Shown here in pieces: positions 23,145-31,662 of a stretch of DNA of 32,903 bases (position 1 is its first letter; every line of letters starts with the position of its first letter). The DNA comes from Candidatus Tantalella remota (GTDB taxonomy: Bacteria > Omnitrophota > Gorgyraeia > Tantalellales > Tantalellaceae), in assembly GCA_030765685.1 (NCBI GenBank), contig JAVCCB010000093.1, positions 1 to 32,903 of the forward strand, in the 5' to 3' direction. Both the position numbers and the translations under genes were made by a program. The notes under the pieces were generated by a model. The model worked only from the letters and a program-made list of their open reading frames with translations, searched no databases and was not told where the DNA came from.

Positions 23145-24167
23145 CTACTGCGCGCTTGCCGACACAAAATATCCCGCCGGCGCCTGAACCATTTCTTCTA
23201 TTGATAATTTTTTACGTTTAGGATCGGACAGGTTCTCCCGCGTTACAACGATCCTTGCGTTGGCAAGCTGGTCTTCCAGGGTAAGATACTCGAAATCCAT
23301 GAACTTATACCCTTCAACGACTTTGTTAGCTATACCCAGTATCTCCCTGATCTTCCTGGCATTAAGGTCTACAGGTTCCCCCTCCTGCTGCTTATCTTCG
23401 ATCTTGAATTTGAGCAAAAAAGAATCCCCTTTGGCATTCTTTACAAAACTACCTTCGGCACTTTTAAAGTCAAAGGACTTTTTGAGTTTTTCCTCTCCAC
23501 GAAAATCGATCTTGATCCTGTTTGCCATCTGGGAAGCGAGAAACTCCGGCATTGTTATATCTTTCAGGTAAAAATTTCCCCGCCAGTAACCAATATCACT
23601 CAGCTTTGTCGGGGGACTCCTGAAAAATTCATCAAGTACTTTCTTCCGGGTATCTTCCCCTACTCCTATCTTGTTGAAAACCTTTTCGATAGATCTCTCT
23701 TTTTTCGCCTGCGGCGTAAGGTTTATGCTGAAAAGTGTTCGTTTGAAAGACTCACTTCTTGAGATGTTCCGGTACATGCTGCGTTTCACATCCCCGACAT
23801 GTTTTATTATTACCACCTGTAGTTCCGGAAGACGCGCGTCCTGCGTAACAACACAATAGAATTTTATATCCGCGTCCGTGCTTAAAACGACCCGTGACGC
23901 CACCAAAATGAGATTACTTATTTCATCCCACGCTTCTTCGCTTATCCCGAGTCCCATATCCAGAAGGCCCTTCATGGGATAATATATACCCATGGTCGAC
24001 CCCGCCACGGTGACCTCTACGTCCATGTTGTATTCGTCTTTGCATACTTTTTTCACGGCTTCCGGCAGTTTTTCTCTCGGAAAGGAAGGCGTGCACGAAG
24101 ACACAGCAAGTGCTGTGACTACGCAAAGCACCGCAAAAAACGCTGTTTGTCTAGACATCCTGTTCAT
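23145..24167 (-). CDS. Predicted lipoprotein of unknown function
   Basis: I do not recognise a family. From the ATG at 24165-24167 (AAGGTGAT upstream) it is 340 aa. Residues 1-24 form a signal peptide (FFAVLCVVTALAV) ending in SSC, so Cys25 is a likely lipid-attached residue. The mature protein is mixed alpha/beta, charged and without repeats or further membrane segments, so it probably sits at the periplasmic face of a membrane. A VTVAGSTMGIYYPMKGLLDMGLGIS stretch near the N-terminus and a DVKRSMYRNISRSESF segment are the most distinctive parts. It starts 13 bases after the FtsH-like gene, suggesting a functional pair. Confidence 0.7.
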   Translation of the reverse strand: MNRMSRQTAFFAVLCVVTALAVSSCTPSFPREKLPEAVKKVCKDEYNMDVEVTVAGSTMGIYYPMKGLLDMGLGISEEAWDEISNLILVASRVVLSTDADIKFYCVVTQDARLPELQVVIIKHVGDVKRSMYRNISRSESFKRTLFSINLTPQAKKERSIEKVFNKIGVGEDTRKKVLDEFFRSPPTKLSDIGYWRGNFYLKDITMPEFLASQMANRIKIDFRGEEKLKKSFDFKSAEGSFVKNAKGDSFLLKFKIEDKQQEGEPVDLNARKIREILGIANKVVEGYKFMDFEYLTLEDQLANARIVVTRENLSDPKRKKLSIEEMVQAPAGYFVSASAQ

Positions 24168-24180
24168 ATCACCTTGGGGC

Positions 24181-25845
24181 TCAAGCTTCCTCTGAGTCTT
24201 TCTCGGCCCATTCGGATTTTTCACCAAGCTCAACTCTCGGCTCGAGCGACTCTTCTATCCCATATTCTCTAAAAATTGCTATGATCTCGTCGTATTCCAG
24301 TTCTTCTCTCTCGACCAGTTCTTTGGCGAACCTTTCCAGGATCTCCTTCTTTTCTGTAAGAGTTTTCTCAACCTCCGAAAGGCAGTCTTGCATTATTTTA
24401 TTGGTATCGTTGTTGAGCGTCAGCTTTATCTCCTCCGAAAGCTCATCTTTGGGTATTGCGCTGTAATCCCCGACGTAATTCGACGCGCCCATACCAAAAC
24501 TCCATACCATCACGTGTGCCCATTTCATCGCCTTATTAAAATCACTGGATACCCCGGTAGTTGTAGTATTGTATTTTATTTTCTCCGCGGCATACCCTCC
24601 AAGAGCTATCATTATCTCCGACATCAACTGCTCTTTGCTCTTTGAATGCAGCTCCTCCCTTTCCGGGGACCATACCACTCCGAGCGTACCTTTTCTGGGA
24701 ATGATGCTGGCCTTAAAGACCGATTTATGCGGGGCCTTCAGGAAGTTGGTTATCAGATGTCCCGACTCGTGACACGCCGTCATCTCTTTTTCTCTCGGGG
24801 TCACCGACATGCGATACTTTATTCCGAGATCAACGCGTTCAAAGGCTTCACTTATTTCTTTAAGCCCTACGGCGGTCTTCTTGTACCTCGTAGCTATAAG
24901 GGCTGACTCTTTGATTATATTGGCTATGTCCGCGGGCGTTTTGTAAACGGCACGCCTCGCCAGACGGCCGATATCAAGATCCGGCTCAGACTTTACCTTA
25001 TCGAGGTAGAATTTAAAAAGCAGCTCTCTATCCTCTTGTGAGGGATTTGTCACCATAAGCTTCCTGTCAAATCTTCCGGGCCTCAAAAGCGCAGTGTCAA
25101 GATGTCCTTCGTCGGCGTTCGTCGCGCCTATGACGATAACATTCTCCTCTTTACCCTTAAGTCCGTCCATTTCAGCGAGAAGCTGGTTAAGAGTGCTATT
25201 GGTCTCCTGTCCGCCGCCCATGCTAAACGACCTGGATCTTCCTATGGCGTCTATTTCGTCTATAAAAAGTATGCATCCCCCATAACCGTATGCCAGGTCC
25301 CTGGCTTTTTTGAAGAGTTTCCTGACGCGTGAAGCCCCAACACCGACAAACACCTCGACAAACTCACTTCCGGACATCGAGATGAACGGCATGTCCGCTT
25401 CTGTCGCTATCGCCTTCGCCATATAGGTCTTTCCGCATCCCGGGGGGCCCATCATCAAAAGCCCCTTAACGACGCTCCCTCCCATTTTATCGACGGCAGC
25501 CCTGTCTTTAATAAGCTGGACCACCTCGAATGCTTCCTGTTTGGCGTCTTCCATGCCTATAACATCTTTCCAGGTTATATCCACATCCCTGCCCTTGATA
25601 GGCGCCTTGTCCAATTTCGCGAAACCGCCTCTCATAAAAGTAAGGTACATAAAAACGAATATACCGGCGTGGATACCGGCCATGATGAACTGAACCGGCA
25701 TGGTGGCTATGGTCATCTTCCTGTAAAAAGATTCCAGGGACATAAGACCGATTACTGACAATATCAGGAGTATAAAGACCACAAAAAAGAGTATGATCTT
25801 TACCTTGTTCTGTCTTATGTGCATCTTGATTTTTCTGCTGAGCAT
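24181..25845 (-). CDS. FtsH-like membrane AAA+ zinc protease
   Basis: 554 aa. Two membrane segments (about 15-36 and 48-70) are joined by a loop of only about 11 residues, where classical FtsH has a periplasmic domain of about 70. The AAA+ module has Walker A GPPGCGKT (133-140), the FVGVGASRVR pore region (166-175), Walker B ILFIDEID (192-199) and the TALLRPGRFDR arginine-finger region (251-261). The protease domain has HESGH (359-363) and a downstream Asp435 in SSDF, giving a complete zinc site. AAGGAG lies before the ATG. It is probably a quality-control protease in the inner membrane. A second, canonical ftsH may exist elsewhere. Confidence 0.88.
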   Translation of the reverse strand: MLSRKIKMHIRQNKVKIILFFVVFILLILSVIGLMSLESFYRKMTIATMPVQFIMAGIHAGIFVFMYLTFMRGGFAKLDKAPIKGRDVDITWKDVIGMEDAKQEAFEVVQLIKDRAAVDKMGGSVVKGLLMMGPPGCGKTYMAKAIATEADMPFISMSGSEFVEVFVGVGASRVRKLFKKARDLAYGYGGCILFIDEIDAIGRSRSFSMGGGQETNSTLNQLLAEMDGLKGKEENVIVIGATNADEGHLDTALLRPGRFDRKLMVTNPSQEDRELLFKFYLDKVKSEPDLDIGRLARRAVYKTPADIANIIKESALIATRYKKTAVGLKEISEAFERVDLGIKYRMSVTPREKEMTACHESGHLITNFLKAPHKSVFKASIIPRKGTLGVVWSPEREELHSKSKEQLMSEIMIALGGYAAEKIKYNTTTTGVSSDFNKAMKWAHVMVWSFGMGASNYVGDYSAIPKDELSEEIKLTLNNDTNKIMQDCLSEVEKTLTEKKEILERFAKELVEREELEYDEIIAIFREYGIEESLEPRVELGEKSEWAEKDSEEA

Positions 25846-25866
25846 ATTTATCTCCTTGATATTAGC

Positions 25867-25894
25867 GTAGGGGCACGACGCGCCGTGTCCCTAC
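25867..25894. repeat. GTAGGGGCACG hairpin repeat
   Basis: GTAGGGGCACG (25867-25877) pairs with CGTGTCCCTAC (25884-25894), 11 pairs including one G-T, around ACGCGC. It fills most of the 55-nt gap between tktA and the FtsH-like gene. Very similar GC-rich palindromes are common as interspersed repeats in many bacterial genomes; this is from memory, not a search. Confidence 0.65.
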
Positions 25895-25900
25895 TTCTAG

Positions 25901-26737
25901 TTATAATGCCTTCTCCTGCTCCGCAAGTTCTTCGAGCGCTTTTTCCAGTTCATCCTCTTTCGGCGCGATGCCATGCCATTCGGCCTTGTTCTCGACAAAG
26001 GAAACGCCTTTGCCCTTGACCGTATGCGCTATTACCACCTGCGGTTTACCTTTGACTCCCTGAGTCTCCTCAAAAGCCTTGTCAAGCGCTGCAAGATCAT
26101 GCCCGTCCACCTCTACCGCGTACCAGCCGAAACTCTCCCATTTCTTCCGGTATGCTCCAAGGTCCATGACCTCACAGCAAAACCCGTCTATCTGTAGTTT
26201 ATTAAAATCTATTATCCCGCAAACATTATCCAGCTTATAATGCGCTGCTGTCATGGCCGCTTCCCAGACCTGTCCCTCATTGGTCTCGCCGTCGCCCATC
26301 AGGCAATATACCCTCGCATCAATACCGTCCATCCTGTCCGCGAGAGCGAACCCCAGCGCAACTGAAAGCCCCTGCCCCAGCGAGCCGCTGGATATTTCAA
26401 GACCCGGCAACCCATGCTGCGGGTGCCCCTGCAGGCGGCTGCCCAGTGCCCTTAGCGTACCGAGCTCTTCTTTCGGAAAAAAACCAAGGTCAGCTAGGAC
26501 GGCGTAAAGCGCGGGACATCCGTGCCCTTTTGAAAGTATGAACTTGTCTCTGGTCCTCGATTCCGGATTCGCGGGGTCTATATTCATCCTCCGGTAGTAC
26601 AGCCCGACCAGTATCTCTACTATAGACAACGATCCTCCGGTATGTCCTGAGCCGGCTTTCGTAAGCATGGTCAAAATATCACGTCTGATATCAATAGCTT
26701 TCTTCTGCAGCACTTTCACGTCGTTTATCTTCTCCAT
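25901..26737 (-). CDS. tktA: Transketolase, N-terminal half
   Basis: 278 aa, covering the ThDP-diphosphate-binding domain. The ThDP motif is GDGETNEGQVWEA...DFN (about 148-180). The SGHTGGSLS (about 30-38), LSKGHGCPALYA and QGHPQHGLPGLEISSGSLGQGL segments are typical. It needs the C-half (22061-23017) to be active. It follows the TPR gene by 30 bases and precedes the FtsH-like gene. AGAGG lies close before the ATG. Confidence 0.94.
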   Translation of the reverse strand: MEKINDVKVLQKKAIDIRRDILTMLTKAGSGHTGGSLSIVEILVGLYYRRMNIDPANPESRTRDKFILSKGHGCPALYAVLADLGFFPKEELGTLRALGSRLQGHPQHGLPGLEISSGSLGQGLSVALGFALADRMDGIDARVYCLMGDGETNEGQVWEAAMTAAHYKLDNVCGIIDFNKLQIDGFCCEVMDLGAYRKKWESFGWYAVEVDGHDLAALDKAFEETQGVKGKPQVVIAHTVKGKGVSFVENKAEWHGIAPKEDELEKALEELAEQEKAL

Positions 26738-26767
26738 TTGCCTCTGCTTTCGTGTTGGTATTTAGGC

Positions 26768-28306
26768 TCACTTTTTAGCTTTGTTCAGGACCCTTTGCGC
26801 GCGGTCCAGCTTTTTCTTTATGCTTTTTCGTTCCGGGTCAAGCTCAAGCGATACTCTCCATTGTATAATGGCGTTTTCGATATCGCCTTTCGCGAAATAT
26901 ATGTCTGCGTAATGCCCCCTGATCACCGCGTCGTCCGGCATAAGTTCTACCGCTTGCTTGATGCTGGTAAACGCCTCTTCCAAACGCCCCTGCTTAAAGT
27001 ACGCCCAGCCGAGGCTGTCCATATATGCCGGGTTTGAAGGCTCGATTAAAAGAGCTTTTTTTATCAGCGCGATCGCTCTGGGGAGGTCCTTTCCTTCTTC
27101 AACGTAGATGTATCCCAGATAGTTGTACGCTTCCGAAAGATCGGTGCCACTTGAGACCATTTTCTCCAGGACCTTTATCGCGTCCTTTCGGCGTCCCAGC
27201 TGATCCATTGTTGCCGCTAGATAAAACCTGTATTTTCCGTTGTCCGGGTCCTTCTCTGAGGCGACTTTATAATAATCTAGCGCTTCCCTGTAATCGCCTT
27301 TTACTCCGGACAAATATCCTAAACTGGCGTATATGACTGCGTCCGAAACCCCGTTGCGTAAAGCTTCCCTCAAAACCGCTTCCGCCTGATCGAACTTTTT
27401 TTCCGAAACGAATATGCTAAAATTCCTGAGATACGGATCCGGAGACGTCATATCGAGGCGCATGAGGATCCGATTCTGCTCCAGCGCTTTATCGGTCTCG
27501 CCAAGCCTGTGGTAAAGCTGCCCCATCCTAACATATGCCTCGCGGTGCAGCGAATCTATTTCCACCACCTTTTCATACTGCCGGATGGATTCGGCGTACT
27601 TTTCTTCGATCTCGTAGATGAACCCCAGCACCATCTGCGCTTCCAGGTATTCGGTATCGACCTCCACAGCTTTCTGCAGATTCGTTTCGGCCTTGTCCAG
27701 CAGGTTGAGCTTGCTATAGATGATACCCAGATTGAAATACAGGAACGCGTCTTGTTCCCTTATGCGCAGGATCTTTTCGTATACTTCAGCCGCCCTATCC
27801 AGCTTCTGCTGTATCACGTATAGATCCGACAAAAAAGTAAGGACTTTTAAATTCTGAGGGTCCTGCTCCAGCGCCTTTTTGTACTGCACTTCCGCCTGGT
27901 CGAACTCTCCCCGCGCCGTGTGTATTATGGCGAGGAGGAGATATGATTTTACGTTAGATGTGTCCAGCTCGGTGCTTTTATCAAGCGTCTCGGCAGCTTT
28001 CTCCAACTTGCCCTGAAGCATAAAATCCGCTCCGAGCTTCAAGTATATGTCCGCCTCTTCGGGACCGGATACCAGCGCTTTCTCATATTCCGAAACAGCT
28101 TTCTCCGCATCGCCAAAATTGTCATATATGATCCCCATCAGGTAATGCGCGAGTGTGCTTGACGCCTCCCTGATATCCGGATCTTCCTGGCGGGTCCTGT
28201 CTATATTCATATCCGCTGTCGCAGCGCTACAGAAAAACTGCGGCACTTCAGCGGGAAGAAAAACAAACAAATAGAAAATAACGGCAAAAGACAATAAACG
28301 TATCAA
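26768..28306 (-). CDS. Exported tetratricopeptide-repeat protein
   Basis: 512 aa. A hydrophobic N-terminus (LLSFAVIFYLFVFLPAEV) looks like a signal peptide or anchor, with possible cleavage near residue 30. From about residue 50 to the end it is a run of roughly 12-13 TPR units (34-residue pattern with A8, G/A, A20, P32, for example AEADIYLKLGADFMLQGKLEKAAETL). TPR solenoids bind proteins; no catalytic domain is present. Role unknown; envelope assembly or secretion is possible. The start is a TTG (28304-28306), preceded by AAGGAAGG that lies in the end of the small basic gene, two bases upstream. A start further in cannot be excluded. Confidence 0.85.
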   Translation of the reverse strand: MIRLLSFAVIFYLFVFLPAEVPQFFCSAATADMNIDRTRQEDPDIREASSTLAHYLMGIIYDNFGDAEKAVSEYEKALVSGPEEADIYLKLGADFMLQGKLEKAAETLDKSTELDTSNVKSYLLLAIIHTARGEFDQAEVQYKKALEQDPQNLKVLTFLSDLYVIQQKLDRAAEVYEKILRIREQDAFLYFNLGIIYSKLNLLDKAETNLQKAVEVDTEYLEAQMVLGFIYEIEEKYAESIRQYEKVVEIDSLHREAYVRMGQLYHRLGETDKALEQNRILMRLDMTSPDPYLRNFSIFVSEKKFDQAEAVLREALRNGVSDAVIYASLGYLSGVKGDYREALDYYKVASEKDPDNGKYRFYLAATMDQLGRRKDAIKVLEKMVSSGTDLSEAYNYLGYIYVEEGKDLPRAIALIKKALLIEPSNPAYMDSLGWAYFKQGRLEEAFTSIKQAVELMPDDAVIRGHYADIYFAKGDIENAIIQWRVSLELDPERKSIKKKLDRAQRVLNKAKK

Positions 28307-28308
28307 CG

Positions 28309-28404
28309 TTAGACCTTCCTTTTCTTGTGCCGGTCCCTTCTCATCCTCTTTTTTCTCTTGTGTCTCTTGACCTTTTTTATCTTTCTCTTCTTACCACAAG
28401 GCAT
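28309..28404 (-). CDS. Small basic protein with COX24/AURKAIP1-like (mS38) motif
   Basis: A 31-aa protein from the ATG at 28402-28404, with GGGAGGTGA upstream. It reads MPCGKKRKIKKVKRHKRK and ends KRMRRDRHKKRKV, with 20 of 31 residues Lys or Arg. The pattern GKKRxK..KxHKRKKRxRRxRHKKR matches what I remember of the COX24 C-terminal (AURKAIP1) domain, found in the mitochondrial small-subunit protein mS38 and in short Bacteroidota proteins of about 35 aa. It is therefore probably a ribosome-associated or RNA-binding protein. It lies between hisG and the TPR gene; the TPR start is two bases after its stop. Confidence 0.75.
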   Translation of the reverse strand: MPCGKKRKIKKVKRHKRKKRMRRDRHKKRKV

Positions 28405-28448
28405 TGCTCTTAGTCACCTCCCTTTACAACAATCGTAATATTTCCCCG

Positions 28449-29327
28449 TTAGTAGATCACCTTATTCAGCGGGTACTCTATCAATCCCTCCGCTCCGGCT
28501 TTCCGGAGTTCGGGAATCAGTCTCCTTACATCTTCTTCGTCTATGATAGTATCGATGTCCACCCAGTTCTCATCGAACAAATAGGACACCGTAGGCATCT
28601 TTATTGACGGAAGTATCTCTATTATCTTCTCAATGTCTTCCTTTTTCGCGTTCATCTTCAGGCCCACTTTGCCTTCCGCGAGTATAGCGCCCTGCAGCAG
28701 CAGGATAATGCGTTCCATCTTTTCCTTCTTCCACGCGTCGGTCCAGGCATCCTTATTGGCGATAAACCGGGTAGTGGATTCGCAGAGTGTCTCAACTATT
28801 TTAAGGCCGTTGGCACGCAGGCTGGAGCCTGTTTCCGTCACTTCGACTATGGCGTCGATCCCCATTTGCGTCTTTACTTCGGTAGCTCCCCAGCTGAACT
28901 CGACTTCGGCTGTCACACCGTTATCTTTCAGGTATCTTTTAGTGAGGCTCACAAGCTCAGTCGCTATTTTTTTACCCTCTAAGTCTTTTATGCTTTTGAT
29001 TTTCGACGTTTCCGGCACCGCGAGCACCCACCTTACGGGTTTCATGCTTCTTTTCGCGTAAACCAGTTCCGCGACCCGTTCCACGTCCGAGGAGTTCTCC
29101 TCTATCCAGTCATTGCCGGTTATTCCGCAGTCTATTATGCCGTCTTCCACATAACGCGACATCTCTTGCGCTCGGAAAAGCACCACATCGATCTCGTCAT
29201 CGTCGATGTCTGGAAAATACGATCTGGAGGATACTTTTATCCTGTATCCGGCCTTTTCGAATAACCGTACCGTCGTTTCCTGCAGACTCCCTTTCGGAAT
29301 ACCTAAACGCAGCTTATTAGTTCCCAT
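28449..29327 (-). CDS. hisG: ATP phosphoribosyltransferase, long form
   Basis: HisG joins ATP and PRPP in the first step of histidine synthesis. It is 292 aa, the long form with a C-terminal ACT-like regulatory domain (about 215-292) that gives histidine feedback and needs no HisZ. Motifs: [12 protein letters not shown] (6-17), DCGITGNDW (66-74), [12 protein letters not shown] (about 121-132) and the PRPP-binding region [15 protein letters not shown] (about 160-174). AAGAGG lies six bases before the ATG. It is alone among his genes in this window and has a good promoter. Confidence 0.95.
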   Translation of the reverse strand: MGTNKLRLGIPKGSLQETTVRLFEKAGYRIKVSSRSYFPDIDDDEIDVVLFRAQEMSRYVEDGIIDCGITGNDWIEENSSDVERVAELVYAKRSMKPVRWVLAVPETSKIKSIKDLEGKKIATELVSLTKRYLKDNGVTAEVEFSWGATEVKTQMGIDAIVEVTETGSSLRANGLKIVETLCESTTRFIANKDAWTDAWKKEKMERIILLLQGAILAEGKVGLKMNAKKEDIEKIIEILPSIKMPTVSYLFDENWVDIDTIIDEEDVRRLIPELRKAGAEGLIEYPLNKVIY

Positions 29328-29460
29328 TTTTACCTCTTTTCAGACTTGTGAATAATAAAATTCCACACACCAACCACAAACACCCCAGACTACCAACCGG
29401 AAGATAGAGGGCACAACCCTCCCTCCCTCTAAAGCAGTAGGGGTATATTGTAGTAAATCG
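29328..29460 (-). promoter_or_regulatory. G-rich hisG leader
   Basis: The predicted transcript leader of about 130 nt is rich in G on the RNA strand. A TAGAGGG/CCCTCTA hairpin encloses further GGG runs (29411-29437). A second tract (29367-29398) has several GG and GGGG runs with T/G spacers and could form a G-quadruplex. No leader peptide with a run of His codons, and no known riboswitch, is apparent. Confidence 0.35.
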
Positions 29461-29467
29461 AGTGTAG

Positions 29468-29496
29468 ATTTTATATCAATATATAGATATAGTCAA
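29468..29496 (-). promoter_or_regulatory. Promoter for hisG
   Basis: Minus strand: -35 TTGACT (29491-29496), 17-bp AT-rich spacer, -10 TAAAAT (29468-29473). Each hexamer matches consensus at five of six positions. No clear promoter or terminator was seen between hisG and the downstream genes as far as prs, so the transcript may be long. Confidence 0.65.
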
Positions 29497-29559
29497 GGAC
29501 TTAGGTCATGACGCTCTAAAACGAAGCCCTCAGGGGCGCTTTTCCGTTTTTCTGACTCA

Positions 29560-29588
29560 TTGACTACTACAGGCAGCTGTGTTAGACT
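29560..29588 (+). promoter_or_regulatory. Promoter for the aldolase-foldase unit
   Basis: -35 TTGACT (29560-29565), 17-bp spacer, -10 TAGACT (29583-29588) with TGT just upstream. Transcription would start near 29595, leaving a leader of about 17 nt with AGGAG before the ATG. It diverges from the hisG promoter. Confidence 0.55.
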
Positions 29589-29611
29589 AACTTTTAAAAT
29601 AGGAGCCCTTT

Positions 29612-30181
29612 ATGAACGATACTGACATGTCATACGAGCTAGCCAGGCACGGAGTGCTTATCCACAGGGAAAAACTCGCCATAGGAGCGGGCGGCAACAC
29701 CAGCATCAGGGACGGCGATTTCATCATAATAAAGAAAAAAGGCACCGATATGTCATCCGGGAACCCCGATGATTACATGAGGGTCTCTTTTATGACGGCA
29801 AAACGGGGCCTGTCTTCCGAAATGAGCTCCGAAACCCCTTTACATCTGGCATGTTACGCGGCAAATGCCGATATAATGGCTGTCGTTCACGTACATTCAC
29901 CCTACTCTATCGCTGCCGCCACACGAACAGACCTTCTTAAAAGTCCCTCTTATGAATTCGACTGCGTTATCGGAGAAAATGTCCCTGTAGTCGAATACAT
30001 ATCCCCGGGGTCGCAGGATCTCGGTTCGGCCGTAAGCGACAAGATCACCGGCGGGGCCAATACGGTTTTATTGAAACGGCACGGAGCGGTTGCCACGGGG
30101 GAAAATATACAAGAGGCGTATCTGCGCGCTCTTGCGCTGGAGCGGGGCTGCAAAACGTTCCTGCATAGCGATCAAACATAA
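29612..30181 (+). CDS. Class II aldolase/adducin-family protein
   Basis: 189 aa. The zinc site of this fold is complete: catalytic Glu74 (SSETPLH), His93 and His95 (VVHVHSPYS) and His157 (KRHGAVATG). The GNTSIR phosphate-binding loop is at 28-33. Relatives include L-fuculose-1-phosphate and L-ribulose-5-phosphate aldolase/epimerases and methylthioribulose-1-phosphate dehydratase; substrate cannot be told from the sequence. AGGAG lies seven bases before the ATG. A foldase gene follows after 16 bases, probably unrelated in function. Confidence 0.9.
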   Translation: MNDTDMSYELARHGVLIHREKLAIGAGGNTSIRDGDFIIIKKKGTDMSSGNPDDYMRVSFMTAKRGLSSEMSSETPLHLACYAANADIMAVVHVHSPYSIAAATRTDLLKSPSYEFDCVIGENVPVVEYISPGSQDLGSAVSDKITGGANTVLLKRHGAVATGENIQEAYLRALALERGCKTFLHSDQT

Positions 30182-30197
30182 GAAAGGAAACTTTATC

Positions 30198-31655
30198 ATG
30201 GTAATGCACATCCTGCGCAGCAAGAAATTCTCCAAAAGGATAATGATAACTTTGTTAATTTTGATAATCCCCGCTTTTTTGCTGTGGGGTGTCGGCAATC
30301 TGGCCAACCAGCCTGAGCCTGTCGGACAGATCGGCGGAAAAAACATTACCACCGAAGATCTGAATGAAAGTATACAGGGCATGAAAATACAGCTGCTTTT
30401 CTCGTACTACAGCGACATGAACTCCCTTAACCAGGTCCTGCGCAACAGACCTATGTTGAACCTCATGGCGTGGGAGCGTCTTGTTCTACTCGCTAATGCC
30501 CGAAAAAATAAAATAACCGTCGGCAATAATAAAGTACTTGCCTTTATCGCCGGTCAGCCCGCGTTCATCCGGGGCGGTATTTTTGATAAAAAAGTCTATA
30601 CATATGTACTGCGAAACAATCTTTCCATAACTCCCCGTCAGTTCGAAGAGCTTGTTCGGGAAAACATGCAGGTGCACAAGTTCCGCGAATCCCTGCTGCA
30701 GGGGGTCTACGTAACGGATGCGGAGACTTTACAAGCGTATAAGGCCATGAAAGATCAGGCGGTCCTTTCTTACATCGCGATAGATAAAGAGCAGTTCGCC
30801 GACCAGACTTCTGTAACCGACTCGGAAGTGTCGGCTTTTTACGAAGAAAATAAAGGATCTTTCCTGTCTCCCGAGCAGGTGTCGGTAGAGTATATCGAAC
30901 TCCCCTATGCGGATGTCACTCAAAAAAACCGCGTCGTAGAGACATTGCAAAAAATATATCCCGACCTCGAAAGGTCTCCGGACCAGTTCCGACAGATCGC
31001 GGACGAAAACGGTCTTGCCTTCGGGGAAACCGGGCTTTTTACGAGAGAAGACGTTCTTCCTGAGATGAAGTTCTTCAAAGAATTTCATGAAACAGCTTTC
31101 TCGCTCAAAGACGACGACATCAGCACCCCTGTGTTCTCGGGACAGGACTCGGGAGCAATATACGTTCTCCATAAGACCGGAGGAGTGTCTCCGACGCCCC
31201 TGCCTTTGGACGCAGTCAGGGAGGCTCTGGCCAAAGGTATTACCGAAAAGAAGATGATACTGCTCGCCGGAGAGAAGGCCGGAGAACTACGCGACTCGAT
31301 CACCTCGAGCGGTTCTACCCTGGAAGAGCAAGCCACTCGCCTCGAACTGCAAGTAATCACCACCGAACCTGTCTCAGCTGAGGGTTATATCAAAAACGTG
31401 GGGCCCGCGGAGGACATAGTCATGAGCGCTGTCAAATCCGGGGAAAACCAGTTAATGCCGCCTGTTCAGACAGTCAAAGGAGCCCTACTGGTCAGGGTCG
31501 ATGCGATCATTCCCGCGGACGAAACGGAGTTTCAGAGCGTCAAAGACGCACTGAAAAATCAGCTTCTGGTACGCAAAAAACTGCGCTTGCTTGATGAATG
31601 GTTCGCCGGAAACACGTCCGACGTAAAACTGAACAAAAAACTTGAAAACCTTTAA
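30198..31655 (+). CDS. PpiD/SurA-like periplasmic foldase
   Basis: 485 aa from the ATG at 30198 (AGGAAA upstream). One N-terminal membrane helix (about 15-32, IMITLLILIIPAFLLWGVG) anchors it with the rest in the periplasm. A SurA_N-type helical domain (about 40-200) and a degenerate parvulin-like domain (about 225-350; QFRQIADENGLAFGETGLF...AFSLKDDDISTPVFSGQDSGAIYVLHKTGG) follow, then a C-terminal helical part. The layout matches PpiD, which meets outer-membrane proteins at the Sec exit. Isomerase activity is doubtful. It converges on nrdR, eight bases away. Confidence 0.8.
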   Translation: MVMHILRSKKFSKRIMITLLILIIPAFLLWGVGNLANQPEPVGQIGGKNITTEDLNESIQGMKIQLLFSYYSDMNSLNQVLRNRPMLNLMAWERLVLLANARKNKITVGNNKVLAFIAGQPAFIRGGIFDKKVYTYVLRNNLSITPRQFEELVRENMQVHKFRESLLQGVYVTDAETLQAYKAMKDQAVLSYIAIDKEQFADQTSVTDSEVSAFYEENKGSFLSPEQVSVEYIELPYADVTQKNRVVETLQKIYPDLERSPDQFRQIADENGLAFGETGLFTREDVLPEMKFFKEFHETAFSLKDDDISTPVFSGQDSGAIYVLHKTGGVSPTPLPLDAVREALAKGITEKKMILLAGEKAGELRDSITSSGSTLEEQATRLELQVITTEPVSAEGYIKNVGPAEDIVMSAVKSGENQLMPPVQTVKGALLVRVDAIIPADETEFQSVKDALKNQLLVRKKLRLLDEWFAGNTSDVKLNKKLENL

Positions 31656-31662
31656 GACGGGG

